From Heterocephalus glaber (Eukaryota; Chordata; Mammalia; Rodentia; Bathyergidae): a stretch of DNA of 64,000 bases. Location of the stretch: contig NW_004624743.1 in the NCBI RefSeq assembly GCF_000247695.1, positions 3,015,368 to 3,079,367 of the forward strand. Reading direction: 5' to 3'. The position numbers and the translations under genes are program-made. Within the stretch, counting starts at the first letter, position 1, and each line of letters starts with the position of its first letter. Positions 44,855-56,059 of this stretch are shown here, one piece after another. The notes beneath the pieces are model-generated. The model was not told the DNA's origin and did not search any database. It was given only the letters and a program-made list of their open reading frames with translations.

Positions 44855-44985
44855 AACAGCGCCACATACCATGCTAAACATTTTATATTCACTATCTTAT
44901 TTCTTACAGCAACCTTTGAATATACACGTATATCTCCATTTTACATCTGGGAAAAGAAGGTTCAAGTTAGCATACAATAAAATGT
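44855..44985 (-). mobile_element. MIR fragment
   Basis: 'gccacataccatgctaaac', 'ttcactatcttatttcttac' and 'tctccattttacatctggg' followed by 'aaaagaaggttcaag' form an inverted MIR in correct order. It faces the MIR fragment at 44680-44765 and is a separate insertion. Confidence 0.55.
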
Positions 44986-45419
44986 TCTCTCCCTGTAGTG
45001 ATTAAGGAAGGGATTGAGAGGTAGTATCGATCCTGAGTCAGGCTCACTGTCCTGCTTGTGACTCTTCCCCGTGCATCTGCGTCTCCGAGGCTCCAGCTAG
45101 GCTTCCAGTTCTGATAGCAGGCTCTGGTAGGCGCGAGGCAGCTTCCCGCCTGTTCCTGGTGATGCTAATGCTGCCCTCCTGGGCCACACATGGTGCAGTG
45201 AGGGCAAGGTCAGCTGTCAGTTTTTCCAAGATGCCCTTCATCAGACCGAGGAGCTTTCCTTCTATTCCTAGGTTGCCGCCAGTTTTCTCAGGAATGCAGG
45301 TTGAATTTTGTGCAATACTTTTCCTGTATATATTGATATTATCACACAATTTTGCTTAAATACTGTTAAAATGGTGAATTACATGGATTTTCTACTGCTA
45401 AAATGTATCACTGAGATAA
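44986..45419. other. Unique non-coding stretch
   Basis: GC-richer sequence at 45050-45290 with overlapping ORFs on both strands (45044-45349 minus, 45159-45359 plus), neither recognisable. No clear repeat. Confidence 0.35.
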
Positions 45420-47330
45420 GTCACAGTTGGTCATACGGCATTTTACTTTTATATATTCTTGAACTTGATTTAATTTTTAAACTTTAATAACCATGTTCAT
45501 GAGGGCTGGCTATCAATTTGTTTTCCTCTCTTGAGAGACTATTTCTGCCTGGTTTTGGTATCAAAATAATGATGGACTCACAGAATGGGGTTGGGTTCTT
45601 TTCCGTTTTCTGGAGGAGCTTGTATAGTATATTTATCCATCAAATAATTAGTACAAATTACAATAAAGCCATTTGGGTCTGGATTTTTCTTTGTGAGGAG
45701 GTTTTGTTTTTACTATAAATTCATTCCCTTAGTGAATAGAGTTATCTAGTTTATCTACTTCTTTTTGAACGTGCTTGCATAGTCTGTGTCTTTTAAGGTA
45801 TTGGTCCATTTCTTCTAGCTTGTCAAATTTGCTGGAGTAAATTTGTTCATAATGTTCCCTTATTATCTTTTGATTATATTTAAGATCTGGAGAATTTATA
45901 GAGTTTTCTTTTTTACTTCTTGATCAGCCTGGGTAGAGGTTTATAAATTATATAAATCTCAAAAAAAATTTTTAGTTTTATTGATTTTCTCTATTATTTT
46001 TCTGTACTTTGTTGATTTTTCATTACGATTTTTATTACTTCTTTTCTTTTGGAACTTAATTTGCTTCCCCCCCTAGAAGCTTATGGCATTGATTAGAGAA
46101 CTTTATGTAGAACTTTAGAGCTATAGTTTGCCTTCTATATATTGTTTTTGCTACATCACACAATGTATAGCACACTGTATTTTCATTTTTTGTTGATCTT
46201 AATATATTTCCTAATTTTCCTTCTAATTTCTTCTTTGACTCATGGATTATTTAGAAGTGTGCAATGTCTTGCAATTATCTGAAGATTTTCCAATATCTTC
46301 TATTATTGATGACATATTTAATTCCATTAAATAAGTGGTTATAACATACACTTGAATTACTTACATTTTTATTGAAATATGCTTTATGGCCCAGAATAAG
46401 CTTTATCTTGATAATGTTCAGTGTGCACTTGAAAATATTATGTATTCTGTTGTTGGAGGGTGCAGTGATCTATAAGTATAAATTAGGTGAAGTTGGTTGA
46501 TAATGTTCCATCGTGCTTATATTATCATTATATTCTCACTGATTTCTACCCTGTCTGACTATATTTGTGGATATTATATTTTCTTGCACTTCTACTAATT
46601 TTTCCTCCAAATATTTTGAGGCTTTCTTCTCAGGAGATAACATGGGCATGGCTACGTTGTCTCAGAGAACTGACCCTTCTGTCGCTATGAAATAAACTCT
46701 TTATCTGTGATGAAATCCACTCCAATATGCCTAGTATTGATGAAATCATTCAAGCTGAATTTTTGTAAGTGTAACATAACATATGTTTACCCAGTGCTTT
46801 ACTTTTTAGCATATTTTTGTCTTTATACTTACAGTATAAAGTATAGTTGGTCCTTGCTTTGTAATTCATCTGGGTTTCTCTGCCATTTAATGTACATGTT
46901 TAGACAGTTTGAGTTTAATATGATCACATCAATATGTGATTGAAATCTTGCTTTTGATTTCCATCTGTCTCATTTGTTCTTTATTAATGTTTTTCCTATC
47001 TTACTGAATGCATTTGGGTTAACTGAGAAATTTTATAATTCTACTTTAGCTCTACTTGCTGTACCATTCCTTAGTGATAGCTTTAGCATTTGTCGCATAG
47101 GAACTGTACTATATCACTGCCTATTTTCATTATATTATTCCACTTCCCACTTGCTATAGTGAACATTAGTCCTCCATTTCTTTCCTCCTAGTCTTTGGGC
47201 TATTGAAGTCCTACATTTTTAGTTATATATATTGCAAACAGCGTATTCCTACAATTTTTGCTTTAAATGGGTGGCAGTTATTTTTATATGTGTTTCCTTC
47301 CATGTAGAAGAGCATTTAGAAATGTAAGCC
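45420..47330 (-). mobile_element. Long diverged L1 segment
   Basis: Inverted L1 ORF2 sequence over about 1.9 kb. Plus-strand phrases include 'ccgttttctggaggagctt', 'aaagccatttgggtctgg', 'ctagcttgtcaaatttgc', 'ctgttgttggagggtgcag', 'aggtgaagttggttgataa' and 'agtttaatatgatcacatc'. From left to right on the plus strand these go from the central to the upstream part of ORF2. Stops and indels are frequent and no ORF2 protein survives. The AT-rich composition fits an old L1. Confidence 0.75.
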
Positions 47331-48639
47331 ATAAGTAGGTCATCCAAAAGCATCAGGTTTGATTACAACAACATGATGCAGGTCTTTCCTAGGTATTAGT
47401 GCTGCACAGTGGTTCTTATCGCAGCAGCAGAGAAGGTTGCAGGTAGAAGGAAGGAAAGGAGGATTTCTGTGAATTGCTGAGACTGTCACAAGACAGAACC
47501 CAAGCAGCCCAGGCTGACAGGGAGTGACGAATTGCTCTCTAAGCCACTGGGCAGATCAAGCCAGGACCTCAGCCCTCCAGCCCTCCTGGCAAGGGTCTCT
47601 TGCCTTAGGCCTTAGACGCTAGGGGTCCCCAAGCTGTTCGAGTGGGTCAGACTGCACTCAGGTGCTGAAGAATTCTTCATTTGTTCTCACAGAGATGGTC
47701 AACCTTAAACACTATTGTCTAACTCCTCACCTCCAGGTGAGTGCTAAATACTAGTCATGGGAACACTGAACTCTGTCCCAGAGAGGGGGTGGCAAATCTA
47801 GAAATTTACAGTACTTTTAAGGTTCTTGACTGCTCTGCATTGTAAATTTTTTAGTTCATTGAGTGATCTGAAGTGCTAGACTCCGGGCTGATTCTTACTG
47901 TGAAGTTAAGGGCGAATGGAAACGCAGTACCTCACTCATCTACTGTACTAGCAAACTGACGCACACAAGGAGGAGGTGGGAATGCCCAGACGATGGGAAT
48001 CTGAGAAGATGCAACGCAACGCCACTGCTGTGAAGGGGCCCGGCCCAGCGATGGTCCCTCTAAAGTGGCAGTTATCTGTTGAAGGCTTTCACATATCAAG
48101 AAAAAAATCCAAGCACCTCTGTTTATCTAAGAGGAAAGGATGCAGTGTAACTGTTCCAGCACCAGTTCTCTGGGAGTGGACTCCTATATTGCCAGTGACA
48201 CAGACAATTCAGATATTGGCATACAGAGAAAACAAATTAATAGCAACAACTGTACCATCCTGGCAATAACAACTAAATTAGTGACAATAATAGCAACAAA
48301 GACAAATTTGATATTGAGATACCATAATATCAACTAATTTACCACCCTTAACCATAGAAAAGTGATATATTATTATAGTATAAACACTAAGGCAAACCAA
48401 ATATTGACATACAGTAAATATCTACTAAATGTAACAACTGTACCTCCCTTAAAAGTAGAAATACTTCAACAATAATAGCACAGAGTTAGCTATCTGAAGA
48501 TTAATAAAGCTTAATTGTTTTACCAGTAAAGATGGAGAGGACTGGGGATGAGGAAATGAAAAAAGTAAAAAAGAAAAAAGAAAGAAAAAGCATCTTCACA
48601 CGGACCCAGGTACCTGATGTTTCTCTGCTCCCATGCTTT
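47331..48639. other. Unique non-coding stretch
   Basis: No gene or clear mobile element. Positions 48215-48500 contain loosely repeated 'caacaactgtacc' and 'acaataatagcaac' wording (47-base-scale similarity around 48240, 48280 and 48430), which suggests an old internal duplication. A purine-rich A tract lies at 48556-48591. Confidence 0.35.
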
Positions 48640-50362
48640 TGCTGAGATCCACATTTCCATCAGGAGTTATTTTCCTTGAAGGACTTCCTTTACCATTTCC
48701 TATCATCCAGATATACTGATGAGAAGTTATTTCAGCTTGTCTCTGTCAAAAATAATTTTTCTTTTGTTTTCCTTTTCGAAGATAACTTCACTGCCTTAAG
48801 AATTCATCAGCTTCAGGCTCATTTCAGCAGGGGAGACACAGGTAAGCAGTTTCTATCAAAAGTACATCAGTTAATGATTATCAAACAGTTTCAGTCAAAA
48901 CTGCTTTGATGGTCCACAGGCTAAGACTAGTCCTTCGCTTTGTTTTGACACTTGTCTGTAACATGTTGCTTGTTTTATACTATGGGACCTAGTCATTGGA
49001 TATTAGATTCGCAGAAATTAAAGAAATGCAAAGACATTTTAAAAAAGAGTTCTAGGTTGATAAGAGTTTTTGGGTTTTTTTCTCTCAATATTTTAAGGAC
49101 ACTATTTTTCTTTTAGTTGGCATTATTTCTGATGTAACTCCTGCTGTTATTCTTATCTCGGTTACTCCATAAGAAAGTCACCTTTTTTTCTTGGGTTTGA
49201 GGAGTATTGAGCTTCTTAGGTCTGTGGATTCACAATCCCATCAATTTGGAAATTTTTCCTCAATTATTTCTACAAACATGTTCTATGTGACACACTTCTC
49301 TCTCCTCTCCTTTGAAGATTCTAATTACGTGTGTATTTGGCCATTTGATCATCCTACAGCTCACTATGCTCTGTTCTTTGTATTATTTAGCTTTCTTTCT
49401 CTGTCTTTTTCATTTTGAGCTGTTTATATTGCTATACACTTCAGCTTTTTAGTCTTTTCCAGTACAATGTCTAATCTGCTGTTCATTCTATACAATTAAA
49501 ATCAGACCTTACAGTTTTCTTCTCTATAAATTAAATCTGGGTAATTTTTATAATTTCTATGTTTTAACCTGTCTGATCTTACCTCTAGCTTCTTCAATTT
49601 GTGGGATACAAATATAATAATGACTGTTTAAATATCCCATAGTCAGTGTCAACTACAGTTTGAGGCCAGGTCCAAATGATTAGTTTACCTTCTAAATATT
49701 TTCTTCTTCCTTTGATTATCTTCAGATGCCAGACATTGTAAACTGTGCCTTGTTGGGTGATGGATATTTTTGTATTCTGAGTCCTTCCATAGCTCAGTGG
49801 GTAGAGTGGAGGACATAGTGGCTGCATCTCAGAATATTTTGCGTTCCTATAAATGTTCTTGAGATTTTTTCTGGTCCTCAGTTTGCTCTTATTGGATCTT
49901 GTTTTCAAGTTCTGTTAGCAGAATCACAGTAGGCTTAATGTTGGGTTCATTTTTCTCTCACAAGCATTACAAAACTCTTCTCAGCCCTCTAATACATGTG
50001 GTTTTCCCTTTAGTTGTTGTCTACCAGCACTAATTCCAACCCTGTGTAAGTACTAGTTACTGTTTCTTTCATTATCTCCAGAATATTCTCCCACAGGTTC
50101 AGGTACGTTCCTCACACTCAGGACCTGATTGTTATTTGCTGAATATTCAGGAATTCTCTGCAGATCTCTGCATTCTGCTTTCTGATTCTCTGCTTCAGAG
50201 TGTCTGGTTACTTTGGCTTCCAATGTCCTCACCTCTCTCTTCAACTTGTGAGAATACTGGACTCTGCATCAGTTCCCTGTTTCTGTGACACAGAATCTTT
50301 CTCCAGGTCTTCAAGTAGACAACAGTCAGGCTCACTCTATTCCTGTCCCATCTCTCTGAAAT
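48640..50362 (-). mobile_element. Probable old L1 segment, inverted
   Basis: Plus-strand wording such as 'actgatgagaagttatttcag', 'gtctgtggattcacaatcc' and 'ttttccagtacaatgtctaatctgctgtt' (split across drift) resembles the inverted upstream part of old L1M-type elements. Similarity weakens after about 49600. It ends where a MaLR LTR begins at 50363. The family assignment is tentative. Confidence 0.5.
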
Positions 50363-50732
50363 GGTATTAATCAGCTTTCCTATTGTGGAGACAAAATACC
50401 CAACACCCACCACTTAAAGGAGGAGAGGTTTACTTTGAATCATGGTTTTTGGAGGATTCAGTCCATAGTTGATAGACTTCAAGGCGAAAGGCAGAGCAGA
50501 AAGGCTTGACGGAGGAAAGCTGCTCCAGCATGGCAGCCGGGAAGCAGAGAAGCAGAAAGCCAGCAACACAGCTCCTCCAACCAGGCCTGACCTGCGGATA
50601 GCACATGTAGTTGTGCACTCATCAGTGGACTGATCTAACATGAGTATAGCGCCCACTGATCCAATTACATTCCCAAAGCCCCAGCTCTGAACACGGGAGA
50701 CTTTGGGGGTCCCTTTCAGGTGTAAGCATAAC
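50363..50732 (-). mobile_element. Solo LTR, ERVL-MaLR type, full length
   Basis: Well-preserved inverted MaLR LTR: 'tattaatcagctttcctat', 'aaaatacccaacacccacc', 'aggagaggtttactttgaa', 'catggcagccgggaagcag', 'gatccaattacattccca' and 'gagactttgggggtcccttt', ending 'gcataaca'. About 370 bp is the expected LTR size. No internal sequence is attached. Confidence 0.75.
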
Positions 50733-52060
50733 AGACACCCTTCTGCCTGTGGTGTTCCACCTTTTGAGAGTTACAGTTGGATTAAGGTTAGAGTTCATAA
50801 ATTTTGTCTTCCCTTTTAGTTGTTTCAAGCAAAAAGGTAAATCTGATCCCCATTGCTCCACCAGAAATGACTTTTCCAGAGCTGTTTTAAAAGCGTAAGT
50901 ACTTTGCGTGAGTTTCTTGCTCCAAATCTTCTGACATTTGACCTCAAAGCACTGGCAGACCAAGGCCCAGGGACTCTGCATGCTCTGCCCCATGCCTGCC
51001 TTTCAGAGCTCACCCCATCCTAACCGCACTGATCTAAGTGGGGTTTTCTATCCCCAGTGGCTGTGTGCCTGCCTTCTCTGCATTCCCTCACACCACTTTA
51101 TATTTCTACTGAGCCCTTAGCTTGACATTATACTATCTAATTATTTACTCACATTCTTGTTATATGTTTCCCCTATACAATAAAGGCAATGACCTTGTCT
51201 TATTCTCTGCTCTCTCTCTCTCTCTCCAGAGGTTACTGCATTGCCTAGAGGTTGGCATATCCTCATTCCTTATCCACTCAGTGGAGAGATGGATGGGTGG
51301 ATAGATGGATGGGTGGATGGGTGGATGGATGGGTGGGCAGGCAGCTGACTATAACCTGGAAATTGAAGGCTACAGAGGATTGCACGCAGAAACTCTGGTA
51401 CTGATTCACATTTCAGACAGCTCTTATATCAACAGCTGGTAGCAGGCAGCTAGAGAAATACACTTGTTTTTGTAAGAAACTGGAGTTTATAAACTGCTGC
51501 CTTTTTCTTGGTCCTTCTGATTTAAGAGGAAATTCCCAGTCCAGCAGTCAGCAGCTGGGGGTGCTGCAGATTGGCTCTGATGACCTCTTCCTCTGCTTTC
51601 TCATTTCTTTTCTTGTTGCTTCAGCTGTTGTTTTGCTCTCCTTTTATCTGACAAAATCCTCTCTGTAGACTGAAGGGCAGGTTCCCGACTCCATGGATGG
51701 CTGCATCATGGTTCCTTTGTCTGAAGTCCTGGAGGGCTGCTTACTTGTGCTCTGTGCCGTTCGACATCCTGTTACTTTGTGGAGCCTGACACAGCTTTTT
51801 GACTTTCTGAGGCATAGAGGTGAGGCGAGCCCTCTCAGACTTCTGTGCCATCTTTCAAAGTCATCAGGAGGAACACACTTCCCTTCCATAAGTACATCAG
51901 TCACTCAGCCCTATTGTTTGGCTGAAGTCATTCTGTTCACTTGAGCTTGTTACTGAAAGGTCAAATATCGCGAATAATAGCATCATGCTCCTGTCCAGTT
52001 CTGAGATAATAAATTGCTAAGTCGCTATTGGATTTGATTAGATCTGATGCATTGCATATT
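50733..52060. other. Unique stretch with two simple repeats
   Basis: A (CT)n run lies at 51209-51227 and a (GGAT)n array at 51287-51341, listed separately. The remaining sequence shows no gene. The opposing frames at 51644-51944 overlap almost exactly on both strands and match no family. Confidence 0.35.
51287..51341. repeat. (GGAT)n/(GATG)n microsatellite
   Basis: About 13 imperfect tetranucleotide units (GATG, GGTG, GATA variants). Confidence 0.9.
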
Positions 52061-52070
52061 CTTAACTTAA

Positions 52071-52149
52071 TTTTTTTTGTACCTAGAATCTAACTCAGGA
52101 CCTCATACTTCCTAGGCAGGCACTGTGCTACTGAGTTACATCCTGGCCC
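52071..52149 (-). mobile_element. ID-like SINE with TSD, diverged
   Basis: A T-run (52072-52078) and an inverted ID body: 'gtacctagaatctaactcag', 'gacctcatacttcctaggc', 'gctactgagttacatcc'. Flanks TTAACTTAATTTT (52062-52074) and TTAACTGAATTTT (52150-52162) differ by one base and look like the target-site duplication. The box B equivalent has decayed. Confidence 0.75.
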
Positions 52150-52460
52150 TTAACTGAATTTTAACTGCAGGACTCCAGTCTTTTCAGGATGGGAGTAATT
52201 CTGGTAGTAAATGAATATGTGGATTTTTATCCATGACCCTTGTTTATAAAAATGCATATCCATGAAATATAAGCCAGAGAGAAGCTTCTTTTATTCTCCA
52301 CGCCAAACTTACAGAATAAATTTAAATTGAATAAATTCTCAAGCTATACAGGAATGCACGGGATATTTACTTTGATATCATTGCCCTAAAATGTTGCTGT
52401 GGTAGGGCTGGTGGGGAAGAAGGACATTCGTGGAAAGAGCACCTGATTAGTTATTTGGAA

Positions 52461-52504
52461 AGATGGAGAGAGAAGGAGAGAGAGAGAGGGAGAGAGAGAG
52501 AGAA
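52461..52504. repeat. (GA)n microsatellite, interrupted
   Basis: A GA-rich run of about 44 bases with GGA interruptions, nearly pure purine. Confidence 0.9.
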
Positions 52505-53443
52505 AATTAAGATATAGGTAAGGGATAAACTTGGGGTAAACTTTTTTTTTTAGCACTTAAACTATACCACAGGTATGGTCAGTTTATTTCACTCACCCTT
52601 TAAGAAGCCAATAGTACGGGAGTTGTCCTCAACCTTTAGAATCTTGAGTTTTAAGGAAATATCTGATGTCACATGCTTGGCCCATAAAGATGCTGACTTA
52701 TAGGTCCAGCTGGGATATGAGCATCAGGATATTTTTAAGGCTTTGAGAAGACAGTGCTGAAAGTCACTCTTACGCATGTATGGAAGAGCACAGGCTCTTC
52801 TGCAAAGCCCTTCTCACCCATCCCTGTCCCTAGGTCTCCAGCAGGCCTGACAGCTCCTCACTCTTGTGCCTCCGCCTCCCTTTCCAGCTGGCTAAGCAGC
52901 CCAGTGCATCCACAGGTGGGCTGGGTGGGCTTCTCTGCTGGGGAGATCTCCTCCTCAGGGGAGGCTGGGCCTGCGGATGGGCTGACCTCTCTCTGCGAGT
53001 CTGTGGGTCTGGGTGGACAATGTGTATTGACAGGACCCTTATTCTTAAGGATGCTCTTTTCGCAGACAGACTCAATGGGGTAATTTTCTGAACAATGTGA
53101 TTTAAATTACACTCTTCTGCCCCTGTCAAAACCACAAATCAATACAGCAGCTTCTATTTAAGTCATCGAGATAGAGCATTGATATTAATGCTTTATGTGC
53201 TGAGAAATCTATTACCTATTCTGAGAGATATTCTCAGAAAATGTTGGTTGTATAACCCCCTTTTCGTTGGTTTCAGAGAAGGCAGGTACACCAGGTGGTC
53301 ATTTGAACGAATCAGCTTCAATGAAGTTTCCTGGATCATTAGCAGTTGCTTGATTAATTATTCCTGTACAGAACGAGATTCACTTGAGCTACTCTCTTCA
53401 TGGGTTCTAACTTCTAATTGCACACAGATATCTTTTAAAAATA
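52505..53443. other. Unique non-coding stretch
   Basis: A T-run lies at 52542-52551. GC-richer sequence at 52790-53040 gives overlapping ORFs on both strands (52754-53083, 52830-53135) without any recognisable domain. Confidence 0.35.
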
Positions 53444-53642
53444 CAGCGGACCCTCAAGTTACGACTAGCCTGACATATGAACAACTTGGGTTAATTAGGT
53501 TGATGGAAGATTTGTCTATGTCTTATTATCTATAGTGCATACCCAGGAAAACATCCAAATCTCAGCTGTATTGACTTACCACCAATCTGAGTTACACCCG
53601 GCCCTCGGGAAATGATCGAGTTTGTAAGTCAAGGGTACACTG
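53444..53642 (+). mobile_element. Tigger-like MITE with terminal inverted repeats and TA TSD
   Basis: A 199-bp block starts CAGCGGACCCTCAAGTTAC and its far end, read in reverse complement, starts CAGTGTACCCTTGACTTAC. The two 19-base ends match at about 14 positions. It is flanked on both sides by TA (53442-53443 and 53643-53644), the target duplicated by Tc1/mariner and pogo/Tigger transposases. It has no coding capacity, so it is non-autonomous. The 'acccttgacttac' end resembles known Tigger-class MITEs. The strand is arbitrary. Confidence 0.75.
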
Positions 53643-53644
53643 TA

Positions 53645-54005
53645 TATTAATACCTGAGTTCCATCCCTCATTGAAAAATATCTCTGGCTGAGGGTCAGAC
53701 AAAGTTGGAAATGCCACTTCCTAGCAATGCTCCGCCAGCTCTGAAGTAGGCAAGTCTACCACTTCCGCAAGCTCACCCAAGCCTGCTCCACACATGGAAG
53801 AATTTTTTCCAGAGGTGGCAAAATTTGTTCTGTTTTGTTTGGTCAGTCCTATCATGCTGAGCTTTGAGGAGCATTGTCGACCAGTAGCAAATGTAAGTAA
53901 ATGCTTGGGACTCATCTATTTTCTCATATTTGAGAATTTTATGATTTTTTTCATATTTCATGCATTCAGTGTTATCAAATTTACCCAGTGTTTCTCTCTT
54001 TCTGC
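53645..54005. other. Unique non-coding stretch
   Basis: No recognisable gene or repeat. The 168-codon minus-strand frame 53773-54279 runs into the adjacent LTR and is not a gene. Confidence 0.35.
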
Positions 54006-54292
54006 TGTTGTGGTTTATATCAAGCTGGCCCCTAAGGGCCTCACACCCTGATAGGTGGGGCTTTTGGAAGAGGACTGGACCACATCTGACTTGAAAGAGG
54101 TGGAGCCTGATGGGAAGAAGGTTCCTGGGAAGGTGACCCGGAAGTGTATGTTTCCCTTCCTGGCTCTTTGATGTGGGCAGCTTTCCTGACCCAGGCCCTT
54201 TCACCATGCGAGGACTGAAACTTGTGAGACATGAGCCAGAATAAGCCTCTCTTGGGTATTTCGTCCTAGCAACAAGCAAAGAGACTAAGACA
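54006..54292 (+). mobile_element. Solo LTR, ERVL-MaLR type
   Basis: Plus-strand MaLR LTR: starts TGTTGTGG, then 'ataggtggggcttttggaag', 'ggtggagcctgatgggaag', 'cctttcaccatgcgagga', 'gtgagacatgagccagaat' and 'aagcctctcttgggtatt', ending 'gagactaagaca'. It is shorter than the copies at 50363 and 55037 and shows no internal sequence. The opposite orientation to most MaLR LTRs in this window marks it as an independent insertion. Confidence 0.75.
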
Positions 54293-55036
54293 TCTGCCTA
54301 ACAAATCCTTATAAAACGTAGCAAAACAGGAGTGAGCCTGCTAGGAAAATGACACATTTCTTTTGCATGTCTAAAACATCAAAGTCTAGAAGCCACATAA
54401 CAGTCTCCTTATCCTCTGCTAGCAGAAGGGAGGGGCTCCATGTGATTGATGTGAGAAGTGAATTATCAGAAGAAATTTACTGATATCAGAGACGATTACT
54501 GAAAGGAAGTAGTTTTTTTTATTGTCAGTAACACACAAGAGTTTTCCTTGTCGCTGACATTTTGGAGAGCCCTTTAAATTTCTGTATTCAAACTCTGGAC
54601 AATAAGATCTCGGTGGCCCTTTTACCGACCTTGCTGTCAATATTCTGCACTGCTGCAACTGACATTTTTGATGGGGTGAAAAAAAGAATGTAATCCAGTC
54701 AGTCCTGATGCTACACAGGCAACAAAATGGCGTCAGGGGCCGTGATCAGCTTCATTGAATGTGCTGGGCAAATCGAATTCAACTCTCCAGACCACGTGGA
54801 CATTTTAAATATGATATATTTCAACCATTTCTACTGAGAATCTCATTCTGACTAGGTAATGGTATTGCCATTTTAAAACAAAGAACAAAAAAACAGCCAT
54901 TATTAAGAATTATGGTTGAAATACATCAAGAGAAATTTATTAATTGGAGAACAAGACGGAAGCAAGGAAGGAAGGATGATTGGGAGGGAGGGGGACAGGG
55001 CTTTGAGAAATTCTGTTCATAACCATCCAAGTCCTG
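54293..55036. other. Unique non-coding stretch
   Basis: No recognisable gene or repeat. A short A/G-rich segment with AAGG units lies at 54955-54995. Confidence 0.35.
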
Positions 55037-55390
55037 TGTTACGGTGTGTGGGAGCTGCCTAGGTCGAGGGACCCTATGGTCATTGGGGGCTTTGCCCATT
55101 GATACACTGAGTAGAGGAATGTGCTGTTAGGTGTTGGGGCCTGATCAGAGGCATGTCACTAGGAGCATGACCTGAAAGGGTATGTGTACATCCCTCCAGA
55201 CTCCTCGCCTTGCTCTGGGATTCCTGGCCACAATGAAGTGAGCAGATTTCTTTGAAGCCAGGCCCTACTCCCATGCCCTTTCTGCCTCAGATCCAGCCCA
55301 TCAGGGCCTGTAACAATGAACCAAAATAAACTTCCCTTCCTGTAAGTCTAGGGTGTCATCTTTTTGTCCCAGGACAAGGAAATTGGCTAA
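55037..55390 (+). mobile_element. Solo LTR, ERVL-MaLR type, with AATAAA
   Basis: Plus-strand LTR: 'tgttaggtgttggggcctg', 'gaggcatgtcactaggagc', 'attcctggccacaatgaag' and 'atgccctttctgcctcag', then 'tgaaccaaaataaacttcc' and 'tgtaagtctagggtgtcat'. The AATAAA at 55325-55330 is the LTR polyadenylation signal in the place expected for MaLR LTRs. It sits 745 bases from the LTR at 54006, in the same orientation. Confidence 0.7.
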
Positions 55391-56059
55391 GAGCTCCTCT
55401 GAGACACTGACTCAGTGTTCGTCCCACACTTCAGGGGCAGCAGAGGTGACTGAGAGCTGTAGTCCTACCGGTGTGACCAGAAGGAGGTCTTTCTCCACGG
55501 CTCAGGGCCTCCACTGCTAACAAATGGCGACATGTCTTCAGAGTTCTGAGATCTCCTTGAAAGAGGAAGAGGAGAGGAGCTTCCCCTGGAAGACAAAGGG
55601 AGAGATGTACTGACAACATGGAAAAGGTAAAATTCAAACTCTTCGATGGGGAGTCCCATATTCTCGAGGAGGGTGTCTGTACTTTGCACCATACTGGTGT
55701 GTAGACAGGAGCAATATCTGGTGCTTTAGGTGCCCTGAGTTGTGCATCATTCAGCTGCACTGCTAATCAGCAGCCCACAGAACCCCAAGAAAGGGCACCT
55801 TAATTGCTATATTTGGAAAAACTTGCAGGGTGGTCTCCAGCTCTATAGCCCTAAAAATCAGATTCTCCTGACTTCCTTGGTAATCTTCAGGAAACTGACT
55901 GCGGCTGAAGGGCCATCGCAGCATTTTACTGTGAGGAATGAGAATGTGTGGCTTCTCCTTCTTCCTCCTACATCAGAACTTCGAGATGAGCTCCTAAAAT
56001 TTGGAGGATTTTTATCAGAATTAGCCGAATGGCCATAAGTTCTAGTCATCGTTTGAAGC
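55391..56059. other. Unique non-coding stretch
   Basis: No recognisable gene or repeat. The minus-strand frames at 55431-55760 share no feature with a known family. Confidence 0.35.

Noticed and set aside
53773..54279. 168-codon minus-strand ORF
   Set aside because: Half of it is antisense to the MaLR LTR at 54006-54292 and it has no recognisable domain.
54006..55390. Two same-strand LTRs about 745 bases apart, considered as one small provirus
   Set aside because: The two LTR sequences are very different, and the sequence between them shows no primer-binding site, polypurine tract or retroviral coding wording.
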